From Rikenellaceae bacterium DTU049 (lineage in GTDB: Bacteria > Bacteroidota > Bacteroidia > Bacteroidales > DTU049), in the NCBI GenBank assembly GCA_001513285.1, contig LFTI01000072.1, positions 1 to 51,334 of the forward strand: a DNA stretch of 51,334 nt, read 5' to 3'. Both the position numbers and the translations under genes were made by a program. The notes under the pieces were generated by a model that did no database searches, was not told the DNA's origin, and saw only the letters and a list, made by a program, of their open reading frames with translations. Below, piece by piece: positions 1 through 9,656 of this stretch; position 1 is the first letter of the stretch, and each line of letters begins with the position of its first letter.

Positions 1-414
1 AATTTGCTTTTCAAACACACCGGAGAAAATAGAGTCCAGAACAGTCAGATAAAAGAAGAGTTAAAGCGAAGAGTATCAGAGAAAAATTTGATATGTTTTA
101 AGCCTAACGATGAGTTCAAACAAGCAGTGAAAGAATCACCAAGCAAAAAAGTATTAGTTAGACGTAAAACAAAAGGATTGGCAATTTATAGCGTAAACAT
201 AGCAGAAAAAAAGATAACTAATTTTCTGGTTTGGATGCTAAGATTCAGAGGAGTAGCTACAAAGTATCTACAGAACTACCTTATGTGGTTTGTAGTGATG
301 AATAAATATTTGAAAGCCAATATAGAATCAGATATTGGACGACTTTTGAACTTGTCATCGCACGATAGATGGGCATGGGAGCGGTATTGGAGTTTGATGA
401 AGTTAAAATATTGA
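1..414 (+). mobile_element. Transposase C-terminal fragment (DDE type, possibly IS1595-like), cut by window edge
   Basis: ORF open to the left edge; C-terminal motif RFRGVATKYLQNYLMWF is typical of IS transposases; no plausible native start in window. Confidence 0.6.
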
Positions 415-536
415 TATAATACTTAAATTTAAACAATAAAAATTATTATTTATTTCAAATCCTTATTCTCTATAGCCGCTTTAGCTCACTCAATATCAAT
501 TAATTATGCCCCATGATTATTAAAACAATCTCAATT

Positions 537-1208
537 CTAATAAAATACTTCCCTGAGGACTTTTAAACTCTTTATCTCGCTAGTCAAAATATCTTGTGAT
601 TGTAAATACTGGATCGTCAAATTCAATAAGTGGTAAGGGCTGGATGGCAGCGTTATTTCATCGTCTTGTGAATTAATTGGTTGTAGATATAAATATTCCA
701 TTGTGTTTAGTAAAGATTCATAATGTGGCATAGCATCTATCGTACTATAATTTTTCCTACTTAATATACCTAGATATTCTAAAATATTTGCCATAAATGA
801 AAGTATGAATGCATTAGGAATTTTTTCCCATTTATTTAATTTATCAACAAATATTGTTAAAATATCATATAGTTGAGTATCGTATAAATCTTGAGGGGTT
901 ATTTTCATTATAATTTCAGTCATGAAAGTGGCTACTGCAGAGTGTAGTATATGTTCAGATATCATTTCTGGGAAACTATACAAATATATTTGATCTATTT
1001 TGTATAAATGTTGTCTTGTTGTTAATTCATTATAAGTAATTTCCACATTTACTAATGGAATTTTAATATATTCATAAGATTTATTTTTAGGTGATATAGA
1101 AGGAAGAAAAAATGCAACTCTTCCCATAGGTGCCAAAGAATGAATGATATATGCTTTTTTAGTATATGGGATAGAATGTAGTATATATGCTAGAGTAGTT
1201 TTATTCAT
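537..1208 (-). CDS. recO: DNA repair protein RecO
   Basis: N-terminal pattern TLAYILHSIPYTKKAYIIHSLAPMGRVAFFLP resembles Bacteroidota RecO; 3 nt from the PorZ-like gene. Confidence 0.65.
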   Translation of the reverse strand: MNKTTLAYILHSIPYTKKAYIIHSLAPMGRVAFFLPSISPKNKSYEYIKIPLVNVEITYNELTTRQHLYKIDQIYLYSFPEMISEHILHSAVATFMTEIIMKITPQDLYDTQLYDILTIFVDKLNKWEKIPNAFILSFMANILEYLGILSRKNYSTIDAMPHYESLLNTMEYLYLQPINSQDDEITLPSSPYHLLNLTIQYLQSQDILTSEIKSLKVLREVFY

Positions 1209-1211
1209 TTT

Positions 1212-3554
1212 TTATTCAATAAAAAACTTACCAGTACCTGTTATGGAGCCATCATCATTGCTAACCCAGACAACATAAACACCTCTTTTGGCTTTATTAT
1301 TGTAAACATCCACTCCATTCCATGTGGCTCTACCACCTAAAGATTTTGTTTTATAAACTACTTTACCATATGAATCTGTAATGGTAACATAACTATCCTC
1401 TGGTAGGCCATCCATAGTAATGTATCCATTAATATCTGCAGGAACAGGATTAGGAAAAATTTTTATTTCTTGCATTTCTGTAAAAGGTTCTATCGCATTA
1501 CTACGATAAGAGACTAATCCTAAATCGGTAGCTGCAAATACTTCTCCAGTAATTGGATCAATGGTCAGACTGATTACTTTATTGCTTAGTAAAGGAGAAT
1601 TTTTATCAGTAAAATGATATATTTCTTTATCTCCATTAGGTGAGAAAGTAAAAATCCCTGCATTATCCGTAGCAAACCATTTCCTATTAGCTCCATCGAT
1701 TTCTATTTTATTTACTTTTTCTGAAATGAGCATAGGCATGGCATAGCCATCTACTTCTAGAATTATTTGCGATGCATCAAATGAATTTGCGGTAAAAAAA
1801 TTATGAGTATTATAAATAACTGCTACACCCTCACTAGTAGCTAACCATAGCTGATCATTTTTGTCTATAGCAAGTGAATAAACAGTATTACTTGGTAGTT
1901 TACCGTTGCCAGCTTGAGTAGTCAATATCATAGATCTATCATCAGAAGTATTATCTATGGTACCGTTATATTTAAAGACCAAAACTCCTCCACTGCCACG
2001 TGGAAAAGGGACATACACATTATTATTATTTTCATCTATAATCATTTCTCCAGGGTTATTATTACTAATAGAAGAGCTTATAGGTAACCTAACCATTTGT
2101 CCATTAGTTTTATAGACGGTGAATTCATTAGCTCCAGCTACTAATATCCATAGATTACCAGCAGAATCAAACTGTATATCGCTAATTCTACAAAATCCAG
2201 TTATACCAAGTGTAGATGGTAAAATAGAATTCGTATCATTAAATATTTTTACAATATTATTGTTTATTTCAATTAGTCCATATCCATATGTAGCAATAAA
2301 TAAACGATTAGCATTAAAAGGATCTATTAATGCTTTAATACCATCTCTTACATTAGAAAGTTCAGGAAATTTATCACTATTATATATTGACCAATTTTCA
2401 TTTCTAAAAATTTCTACATTAATTTGATTCCATAGATTATCAAAAGACATATCATAACCTCCAGCTGTAGACAAAATGGCTTCATTACTATATGATACCT
2501 TAAAACATTGATCTGATGATGGACCAGAGGGAGTAACGATTCTATTATTCCATGTATCATTCCAATTATAAGCTAATCCAACATTTTTATCTCCAATTAT
2601 TAAATATTTTTTATCTGCCGAATAAATAGCATCTAAAGGATATGGTACATCATCATTTGGAAAATATTGATATATTTTATATTTTAAATTCCATGAATTA
2701 TCATATATAAAAACAGACCCTTCTGCTAAAATAATAAACTCATTATTATCAAAAACGACCTTATTAATATTAAAGTGAAGTGTATCGATAATGGTATCCC
2801 AATGATTGACATTATATTTAATAATTAAATCATTCCATCCACTATCTATGACAGCATATAAATTATTATTTAACACATTGGCATATATAATTTCTGAATT
2901 AGTAGCAAAAAAAGTATTCCAATTTGTAAAATCATTTAGATTGCTACCATCTAGGGGAGCATAGATAATGATCGTATCAAAAACTGAGTACAAATAATCA
3001 TTATAAATAAATGTGGCTTTTACCTTTTTATTTTGCATATATTGAGATAAATAATAAGTATTTTTAAATTCATTTTTATTTAAATCATATATAGCTATGC
3101 CAAAATCACAAGAAAAATAAATAAAATTATCTTTTACATAAATATTATTGATGCTTTTGGACCCCATCATTGATTTCAAATATATATCTGGCACATTACG
3201 AATAGTTAAATTATTGTAATTAAAAATATCAATATTCCCATTTTGATATCCTAAAATCATTATTGAATGAGCTTTATCAAAAGTAAAAGCATTTATCTTT
3301 ATATCTGATAATTTATTTAATTTGCTATAAATAGTGATTTCGCTAGTAGAAATATCGAAACTATATAAATAATATGAATTGCATGCCCAGAATAAATTAC
3401 CAGTACTAGCTACTCCTATTACATTATTAAAAGGTAAATGATATCGCCAGCTGCCAACTGCTATTCCCTGCGAGAAAAGATTAAAAGAGAAAATAATAAA
3501 AATTTGTAAAAAACAAATTTTTTTATATTTATTAAAAGAACTGTGTCCTAACAT
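1212..3554 (-). CDS. porZ: PorZ-like type IX secretion protein (beta-propeller repeats + T9SS type A C-terminal domain)
   Basis: Signal peptide, GSWRYHLPFNNVIGVAS N-terminus, two-component-regulator-like propeller repeats, C-terminal KIFPNPVPADINGY...RGVYVVWVSNDDGSITGTGKFFIE. Confidence 0.75.
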   Translation of the reverse strand: MLGHSSFNKYKKICFLQIFIIFSFNLFSQGIAVGSWRYHLPFNNVIGVASTGNLFWACNSYYLYSFDISTSEITIYSKLNKLSDIKINAFTFDKAHSIMILGYQNGNIDIFNYNNLTIRNVPDIYLKSMMGSKSINNIYVKDNFIYFSCDFGIAIYDLNKNEFKNTYYLSQYMQNKKVKATFIYNDYLYSVFDTIIIYAPLDGSNLNDFTNWNTFFATNSEIIYANVLNNNLYAVIDSGWNDLIIKYNVNHWDTIIDTLHFNINKVVFDNNEFIILAEGSVFIYDNSWNLKYKIYQYFPNDDVPYPLDAIYSADKKYLIIGDKNVGLAYNWNDTWNNRIVTPSGPSSDQCFKVSYSNEAILSTAGGYDMSFDNLWNQINVEIFRNENWSIYNSDKFPELSNVRDGIKALIDPFNANRLFIATYGYGLIEINNNIVKIFNDTNSILPSTLGITGFCRISDIQFDSAGNLWILVAGANEFTVYKTNGQMVRLPISSSISNNNPGEMIIDENNNNVYVPFPRGSGGVLVFKYNGTIDNTSDDRSMILTTQAGNGKLPSNTVYSLAIDKNDQLWLATSEGVAVIYNTHNFFTANSFDASQIILEVDGYAMPMLISEKVNKIEIDGANRKWFATDNAGIFTFSPNGDKEIYHFTDKNSPLLSNKVISLTIDPITGEVFAATDLGLVSYRSNAIEPFTEMQEIKIFPNPVPADINGYITMDGLPEDSYVTITDSYGKVVYKTKSLGGRATWNGVDVYNNKAKRGVYVVWVSNDDGSITGTGKFFIE

Positions 3555-3723
3555 ATGAAATTTATTGTCAAAATTAATAGTAATTTTTCAAATATGAAAG
3601 AATTATTATGTAGATAAATATCGTAAAAAACTATCAAAATGAATGAAAAATTGCAAGAGTTTAAGCTGAAAACAAAGCTAATTTTTTTATTTATTATGCA
3701 AAAATATTTAAATTAAAAAAATT

Positions 3724-3948
3724 GGTTCTATAACATTTTAAGTGGGCAAAGATTAAAAAAGTAATTTTATAAAAATGAAATTTATTATTAGACAGTTAAA
3801 TATTAACCACAAAGTTCTCAAAGCAGGCACAAAGAACACAGAGAATACTAGAATTAAAAGTCTTAAAAATGGCACTTTGTGAACTTTGTGTAATATCTTG
3901 GTGCCCTTTGTGGTAAAATAATTAACCCACAATAAACGTTATATAACC
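3724..3948. repeat. MITE-like element, copy 1 (intact): inverted ends ggttctataacattttaagtggg / cccacaataaacgttatataacc, flanked by AAAAAAATT on both sides
   Basis: Direct reading; shares ~200 bp with 22879-23111 in opposite orientation and ~75 bp with 51089-51163. Confidence 0.75.
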
Positions 3949-4036
3949 AAAAAAATTGATATTATTTAAAGTTTTAATTTTTCATTACCAGATTAATTAT
4001 CAATAATATAAAATACAATATATTTATTTTTTTATT

Positions 4037-4044
4037 TATTTTTG
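4037..4044 (+). promoter_or_regulatory. Candidate Bacteroidota -7 promoter element TATTTTTG, 4 nt before the ATG at 4049
   Basis: Matches the TAnnTTTG -7 consensus described for the Bacteroidetes primary sigma factor. Confidence 0.35.
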
Positions 4045-4048
4045 TAAT

Positions 4049-5260
4049 ATGATTTTTTGTAAAAAATATATTTTTTTATTTTTTATTGGGCTAATATTTT
4101 TTAATGTTAGCCTATTAGGACAATATGTTCCAGCAATAGAGCTTACTGAGGAATATTTTTATAAATTAAAAAATAAAAATGTAGGCATTCTATGTAATAA
4201 TAATAGCAAAATTTATGAAAGACATTTAATAGATTCACTTGTTATAAATGGTATAAAAGTAAGCAAAATTTTTACTCCAGAGCATGGATTTTATGTTGAT
4301 CAACCTGATGGTAAAAAAATATTTAACGACAAATACAAAACTGTAAATAAAAACTATATACAAATAATTTCTCTTTATGGAGATAAATACAAACCTACTC
4401 CATTTGATTTAGATAATGTAGATATCATTTTGATAGATCTGCAAGATGTGGGTGTTAGATGTTTCACATATATAAGCACTATATTTTATATGATGGATGC
4501 ATGTGCTTTAAAAAAAATTCCAGTAATAATTTTGGATAGAGCCAATCCTAATGGTTATTTTATTGATGGTCCTGTATTAGATATGCGATTGGCTTCTTTT
4601 GTAGGAGTGGCACCTATTCCACTAGTATATGGCATGACTATTGGAGAGCTATCAATGATGATAAATGATCAAAATTGGTTAACATCTCGAGAACGTTGTG
4701 ATTTAGAAGTAATCAAATGCCGAAATTATACACATGATTCATTGATAGAAATAAATTTCTCTCCATCACCTAATTTACCCAATATGGCTGCAATATATGC
4801 ATATCCTCATTTGGTATTATTTGAAGGAACTATGATGAGTGTGGGTAGGGGAACTGATAAGCCTTTTACTCTTCTAGGAGCTCCAGATTTTTGCATTAAT
4901 GATACGATTTTTACTCCGATTTCTATTCCAGATAAATCTATTAATCCGCCTTATAAAAATATTGCATGTAAAGGAATAGATCTTACTAATTTCTCAACGC
5001 ACTTTTTGAAATATTATAGAAAAATATATTTAGACTTACTCATAGAAAGTTACAAATGCTCCAAAGAAAAAGATAAATTCTTTATTTTACCATTTTTTGA
5101 TAAATTAGCTGGAACAGATTTACTAAGAAAGCAAATAATTCAAGGATTAACAGCTGATCAGATTAGAGCTTCATGGCAAAAAGATTTAGAAAATTTTATG
5201 CAAATTCGTAAAAAATATTTATTGTATGAAGACTTTAGCAAAGAAACCATGGATTACTAA
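4049..5260 (+). CDS. DUF1343 / NamZ-like exo-beta-N-acetylmuramidase family protein
   Basis: Signal peptide; KNVGILCNNNSKI...IFTPEHGF...DLQDVGVRCFTYIST...NPNGYFIDGPVLD...SVGRGTDKPF motifs of DUF1343. Confidence 0.8.
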   Translation: MIFCKKYIFLFFIGLIFFNVSLLGQYVPAIELTEEYFYKLKNKNVGILCNNNSKIYERHLIDSLVINGIKVSKIFTPEHGFYVDQPDGKKIFNDKYKTVNKNYIQIISLYGDKYKPTPFDLDNVDIILIDLQDVGVRCFTYISTIFYMMDACALKKIPVIILDRANPNGYFIDGPVLDMRLASFVGVAPIPLVYGMTIGELSMMINDQNWLTSRERCDLEVIKCRNYTHDSLIEINFSPSPNLPNMAAIYAYPHLVLFEGTMMSVGRGTDKPFTLLGAPDFCINDTIFTPISIPDKSINPPYKNIACKGIDLTNFSTHFLKYYRKIYLDLLIESYKCSKEKDKFFILPFFDKLAGTDLLRKQIIQGLTADQIRASWQKDLENFMQIRKKYLLYEDFSKETMDY

Positions 5261-7301
5261 GATTACAGAATATCCTAATAAAAAATTGTGCTGGTTTCTA
5301 TTTATAGCCGCTACTATCCTGTATTTACCTACAATTACTTTTGATTATACTTTGGATGACGCACTAGTAATGACAGGTAATAAGTACACTCAGCAAGGTC
5401 TCAAAGGAGTGAAAGATATCTTCACTCATGATTTATTCGAAGGTTTCTTTGGTGAAGGGAAACAAATAGTGGCTGGTGGTCGTTACCGTCCATTTACTCA
5501 ATTTATCTTTGCTATTCAAAAAGAATTATTTGGTTTTCATCCATGGATAGGTCATCTCACAAATATTCTCTCATATGCCCTACTAATGGTCATTCTTTTT
5601 CTCACTATCAAAGCTTTACTGTCTTTCCCTCCTTTTAATAAAGAAAATGCTAAATTAATTGCTTTTTTAGCTACAGTGCTATATCTTTTCCATCCTATTC
5701 ATACTGAGGTAGTGTGCAATATCAAAAGTTTAGATGAGATATTTTCTATGCTTGGTTCATTAGGTGCCATATTACTTTTGCTATCTTATCATAATAAACC
5801 TAAAATTTATAAATTGTTTTTATCCGGATTTATCTTTTTCATAGCTTTATTATCTAAAGAGAATGCTCTCACTTGGTTAGGTGTGTGGTTGTTTTGGTTA
5901 TTATTTACTCATAAATCATTTTCTAAAAAATACATTATTAACTCATTTGTAGTACTTTTGATACCAGCAGCTTTATTTATATTTATTCGTTCTCAAGTGC
6001 TCGGAGCTTTTCTCAATACTGAAATACCAAAAGAGCTATTAAATAATCCTTTTATCAATTCTACTAAAACAGAAGAGATAGCTACAGTACTTTTCACTTG
6101 GTTGATATATTTCAAATTATTAATTTTCCCACATCCACTCACACATGATTATTATCCTAAGCAAATACCAATATTAAATTTTGGTGATTTTAGAGTGTGG
6201 TTGGCAATAATACTGGTACTAGCAATTATCTATATCTTAATAAAATCGTGGAAAAGAAAACCAATAATAGCCTTTGCTATATTGATGTTTATAGCAAATT
6301 TTTCTATGGTTTCTAACCTACTATTTAATGTAGGTACATTTATGAATGAGCGATTTATATTTTCTGCATCAGCAGGATTTACATTAGCAGTTGGTTGGTT
6401 ATTTGCAAAATGGGGAGAGAGAAGCCCAAAGTGGGCAATGTATGTTTTGATAACAATTTTAGCTTTGTATGGAGTCAAAACAGTTAGTAGAAGTTTTGTG
6501 TGGAAAGACAATTTGACTTTATTCACTACGGATGCTAAAACATCAAATAATAGTGCAAAAGTACAAGTATCTGCTGCAGAAGTTTTAATAAAAGAAGCTG
6601 AAAAAACTAATAATCCAAATAAAAGAGAAAAATTGCTCGTAGAAGCATTGAAATATTTACAACGTGGAGGAGAGATATATCCCAATTATTATGGTGTATA
6701 CGATCTAGGTGGCAAAGCACACTTCTATCTGAAAAACTATGATTTATCGTTAGAAAATTATTTAACTTGTGCAAAGCTAAATCCTAATATTCCCACACCA
6801 TATAACAATATATATGCAGTGGGAGTTAATGCTTTAAATGATTCAGTCTATGATGTAGCACAGCGTGCTTTTAAATTTCTCATAAATAAATATCCTGATT
6901 CTACTAATTACCTGTTTCAGCTTGCATTAGTTTATAAAACTACTATGCAAATAGATTCAGCAATTTTAACTTTAAATAAGATAATTGAAAAAGATAATTG
7001 TCATGCAGACGCATATAATCAATTAGGAGAGATATATGCTAGATATTTAGCTAATAATAAAGTAGCAGAGCAATATCTATTGAAAGCTGTGAAATGCAAT
7101 CCTACAAATTCTGCAGCCTTAGAAAATTTAGGAGTATTATATGGTATGCAAGGTAGATCTTTGGATGCTTTAAACTATTTCAAACAAGCATATAAATTAA
7201 ATCCAAATAGCAAAAACATTATGCAAAATATGGGTTTAGCATATAAAAATCTTGGTATTATAGACAGTGCTAATTATTATTTACAAAAAGCGCAGCAATA
7301 G
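5226..7301 (+). CDS. Polytopic membrane protein with C-terminal TPR repeats (TMTC/GT-C-like)
   Basis: TLDDALVMTGNKYTQQGLKGVKDIF...GGRYRPFTQFIFAIQ followed by multiple TM helices and TPR repeats (AALENLGVLYGMQGRSLDALNYFKQAYKLNPNS). Confidence 0.75.
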   Translation: MKTLAKKPWITKITEYPNKKLCWFLFIAATILYLPTITFDYTLDDALVMTGNKYTQQGLKGVKDIFTHDLFEGFFGEGKQIVAGGRYRPFTQFIFAIQKELFGFHPWIGHLTNILSYALLMVILFLTIKALLSFPPFNKENAKLIAFLATVLYLFHPIHTEVVCNIKSLDEIFSMLGSLGAILLLLSYHNKPKIYKLFLSGFIFFIALLSKENALTWLGVWLFWLLFTHKSFSKKYIINSFVVLLIPAALFIFIRSQVLGAFLNTEIPKELLNNPFINSTKTEEIATVLFTWLIYFKLLIFPHPLTHDYYPKQIPILNFGDFRVWLAIILVLAIIYILIKSWKRKPIIAFAILMFIANFSMVSNLLFNVGTFMNERFIFSASAGFTLAVGWLFAKWGERSPKWAMYVLITILALYGVKTVSRSFVWKDNLTLFTTDAKTSNNSAKVQVSAAEVLIKEAEKTNNPNKREKLLVEALKYLQRGGEIYPNYYGVYDLGGKAHFYLKNYDLSLENYLTCAKLNPNIPTPYNNIYAVGVNALNDSVYDVAQRAFKFLINKYPDSTNYLFQLALVYKTTMQIDSAILTLNKIIEKDNCHADAYNQLGEIYARYLANNKVAEQYLLKAVKCNPTNSAALENLGVLYGMQGRSLDALNYFKQAYKLNPNSKNIMQNMGLAYKNLGIIDSANYYLQKAQQ

Positions 7302-7453
7302 TGAGATGTATTAATAATTATAAATAAGTAAGTTTTATAACGATTAAATTCAAGTAATTAATGCAACTTTTTCAAGACGAGATAAGTGTTAACCCTTCTA
7401 TCCTACGCGGCTTGCTTGTTTTATTGCAAATTATTTCCCAATGCGGCATTGCT

Positions 7454-7532
7454 AAAGCTTATTAATTTTTGTAAAGGTATTATTTTAATATAAAAAGCTG
7501 AAAAAGACTTTATTATCTAAACGCCTATTTTA
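7454..7532. repeat. Partial copy of repeat family 2 (right end)
   Basis: aaagctt...gtaaaggtattattttaatataaaaagctgaaaaagactttattatctaaacgcctatttta matches 9539-9616. Confidence 0.65.
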
Positions 7533-7571
7533 ATTCCAATATTTAATGTACCAAGATGGCTAATATTATAA

Positions 7572-7855
7572 TTACAAAATAGAATTACATTTTAAATATA
7601 ATTTATCTGTTGCATTATTTTGAAAATTTCCAGGGCTATCATCATTTGAAAATATATGAAAAGTTAATCTTACTGTTTTTATTAGCGTTTGTGTAGCATT
7701 TTCAAAAGAATAATTCATAAAGTCTTCGCAACAAGCATTATTTAATGATTTTAGAATGCTATAAATTCCATTTGTATCTGTCAAACAAGTTTGAGAAATA
7801 CAAGTTTTAATGAAAAAACTTTCAATACTAAAGTATAATAAAAATATTTTTTCAT
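7572..7855 (-). pseudogene. Remnant of a secreted-protein gene (ORF 7572-7784 plus frameshifted upstream start)
   Basis: 70-aa ORF lacks a signal peptide; in the adjacent frame ATG at 7855 (MKKYFYYTLVLK...) starts a plausible export signal that runs into a stop; downstream part ends abruptly. Confidence 0.4.
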
Positions 7856-7863
7856 TTCTTTGT

Positions 7864-8751
7864 TTATTTTAAAAATGTTGATATATGAATAATTTTATTA
7901 TCCAAACTTGAAAATGTGATAATATAGAATCCTTTAGTTAAATATTGAAGATTAATTTTATCACTATTTGTTATACAACTCTTTACTATCTCACCAAATA
8001 TATTATAAATATTAACTATAAGTTGGTCGTGTTTCAAATTATTAAAATATAAGTAATCTAATACGGGATTTGGATGTAAATTAAAATCTGCAACTGAGAA
8101 TATTTCTGCAATCCCAACATTAGTATAATCACAAATGGGTGCAATTCCAGTCTGATAATTCCCTAATAACGAATCTTCATAACATCTTAACCCATTATTA
8201 AAATTCAAATCGCAAGCGGAATTGATAAAAGGAAACATATTACGATCATGTCCCAACTTTTCAGTTATTTTTCCGCTGTATCCGACCCAATTAGTTGTAC
8301 TGCCAATTGTTGTGTATAATACCTTAAGAGGAATACCGTTTATTATTATCGTAGAAATTGAATCTACATGAACTAATAAAGAATCGGGATTATTACTATT
8401 ATCATTTACTTGGATATACCATGTTTCGCCAGGTGTTTTATTAAAATCATATAATAAATTAAATTTATTTGAATATTCATCATAAAAATAAACTCTGTTA
8501 CTATCTTCGTACATAAATTCAATTTGTGGCCGATCATCGCATGTAATATTTAATCGTAATATTTTTTTACAGGTTATAGTATTAATTACAGTATCTTTCA
8601 TTGATTCTATAATATTAAAATCTTCTGCATTAGTGCTTGCAAATTTCAGAGTATAGTACCACTTTGCTCCAATTGGCGCCCATTCATTTTGTCCAAAACA
8701 AAACTGCACAATTATGAAAAAGAGAAATGTTAAAAGTATTTTTGGCCTCAT
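7864..8751 (-). CDS. Secreted protein with T9SS type A sorting domain
   Basis: N-terminal signal peptide MRPKILLTFLFFIIVQFCFGQ; C-terminal FNLHPNPVLDYLYFNNL...GFYIITFSSLDNKIIHISTFLK. Confidence 0.75.
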   Translation of the reverse strand: MRPKILLTFLFFIIVQFCFGQNEWAPIGAKWYYTLKFASTNAEDFNIIESMKDTVINTITCKKILRLNITCDDRPQIEFMYEDSNRVYFYDEYSNKFNLLYDFNKTPGETWYIQVNDNSNNPDSLLVHVDSISTIIINGIPLKVLYTTIGSTTNWVGYSGKITEKLGHDRNMFPFINSACDLNFNNGLRCYEDSLLGNYQTGIAPICDYTNVGIAEIFSVADFNLHPNPVLDYLYFNNLKHDQLIVNIYNIFGEIVKSCITNSDKINLQYLTKGFYIITFSSLDNKIIHISTFLK

Positions 8752-8774
8752 ATTTTTTTTATATTTTTTAGGTT

Positions 8775-9242
8775 TTAATTATTTATATGATATGATTTTA
8801 ATAGCCAATTTTCAGAAGAATCTACATTTTCTTTTTTTATTAAACCAATATTTTTTACCCAATAATAATAAATTTTATTTTTTGCATATGTATATATACA
8901 ATATACATTTTTATACCATTCATCTAAAATTTTAAGTGAATCATATTTTATAATATATTCAACATTCCAATTTTTTCTCATCGCATAATATCCATATCCG
9001 CTATATTCGTAAAATGATGGATCGTCTGAGAATAAGCAACTTTGTGCTCGTAAATAATTATTGTATGACGAATAAAAATTTTGCTCTAATCTTTCATAGT
9101 TAAAATAATTCTGTTCAAATTCGTAAATTGTCAAATTTCTTCCATATAGGTATATACTATCCTTTATACCAGAGATTGAATCTTCATAAACCCAGTAAGA
9201 GCCAACAGGGAAATCCACATATTCTTTAAATTCCTTTGGCAT
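8775..9242 (-). CDS. Hypothetical protein, probably a lipoprotein with a disrupted N-terminus
   Basis: Body FPVGSYWVYEDSISGIKDSIYL...KNIGLIKKEN; upstream in-frame sequence reads ...AYLHSCKKKPTYYMPKEF without a start. Confidence 0.55.
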   Translation of the reverse strand: MPKEFKEYVDFPVGSYWVYEDSISGIKDSIYLYGRNLTIYEFEQNYFNYERLEQNFYSSYNNYLRAQSCLFSDDPSFYEYSGYGYYAMRKNWNVEYIIKYDSLKILDEWYKNVYCIYTYAKNKIYYYWVKNIGLIKKENVDSSENWLLKSYHINN

Positions 9243-9427
9243 GTAATAAGTCGGTTTTTTTTTGCAACTATGAAGATAAGCATAAGATTGATATTATTAA
9301 TATGAAAAGGTAAAATTTTGATTTCATAATAAAATTTTTTTAAATTCTTTAAATACAAATTTACAAAAAAAATTGAAATAACCAAATTTTTTTATTATAA
9401 TTTTCATAATTTATTAGATTAATTTAT

Positions 9428-9618
9428 TGAATTAGACGTTTAATTAAAAACTAAATTATTACTGATACATTCTCGGTAATAACTATATTTATTATGAGTA
9501 TAATTGATTTTGAATAAATTAATAAAAGTCTCCTTGAGAAAGCTTGCAAATTATTGTAAAGTTATTCTTTTAATACAAAAAGCTGAAAAAGATTTTATTA
9601 TCTAAAAGCGTATTTTAA
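9428..9618. repeat. Repeat family 2, full-length but hairpin-less copy
   Basis: Left half matches 26077-26170; right half matches 7454-7532; imperfect inverted ends (attagacgttta.../...tctaaaagcgtattt). Confidence 0.65.
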
Positions 9619-9656
9619 TAAAAATTTTTATTATTTTCTCAAATAATGTAAATAAA

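Noticed and set aside
2119-2427. Plus-strand ORF of 102 aa
   Set aside because: Antisense inside the PorZ-like gene, no recognisable features
3806-3930. Spaced CACAAAG-like motifs resembling a small CRISPR or tandem array
   Set aside because: No regular repeat/spacer unit and no cas genes; better explained as a dispersed inverted-end element
6230-6685. Minus-strand ORF of 151 aa
   Set aside because: Antisense to the TMTC-like gene; composition looks like a shadow frame
9164-9385. Minus-strand ORF of 73 aa
   Set aside because: Alternative frame of the 8775-9242 N-terminal region; treated as part of that frameshift, not as a separate gene
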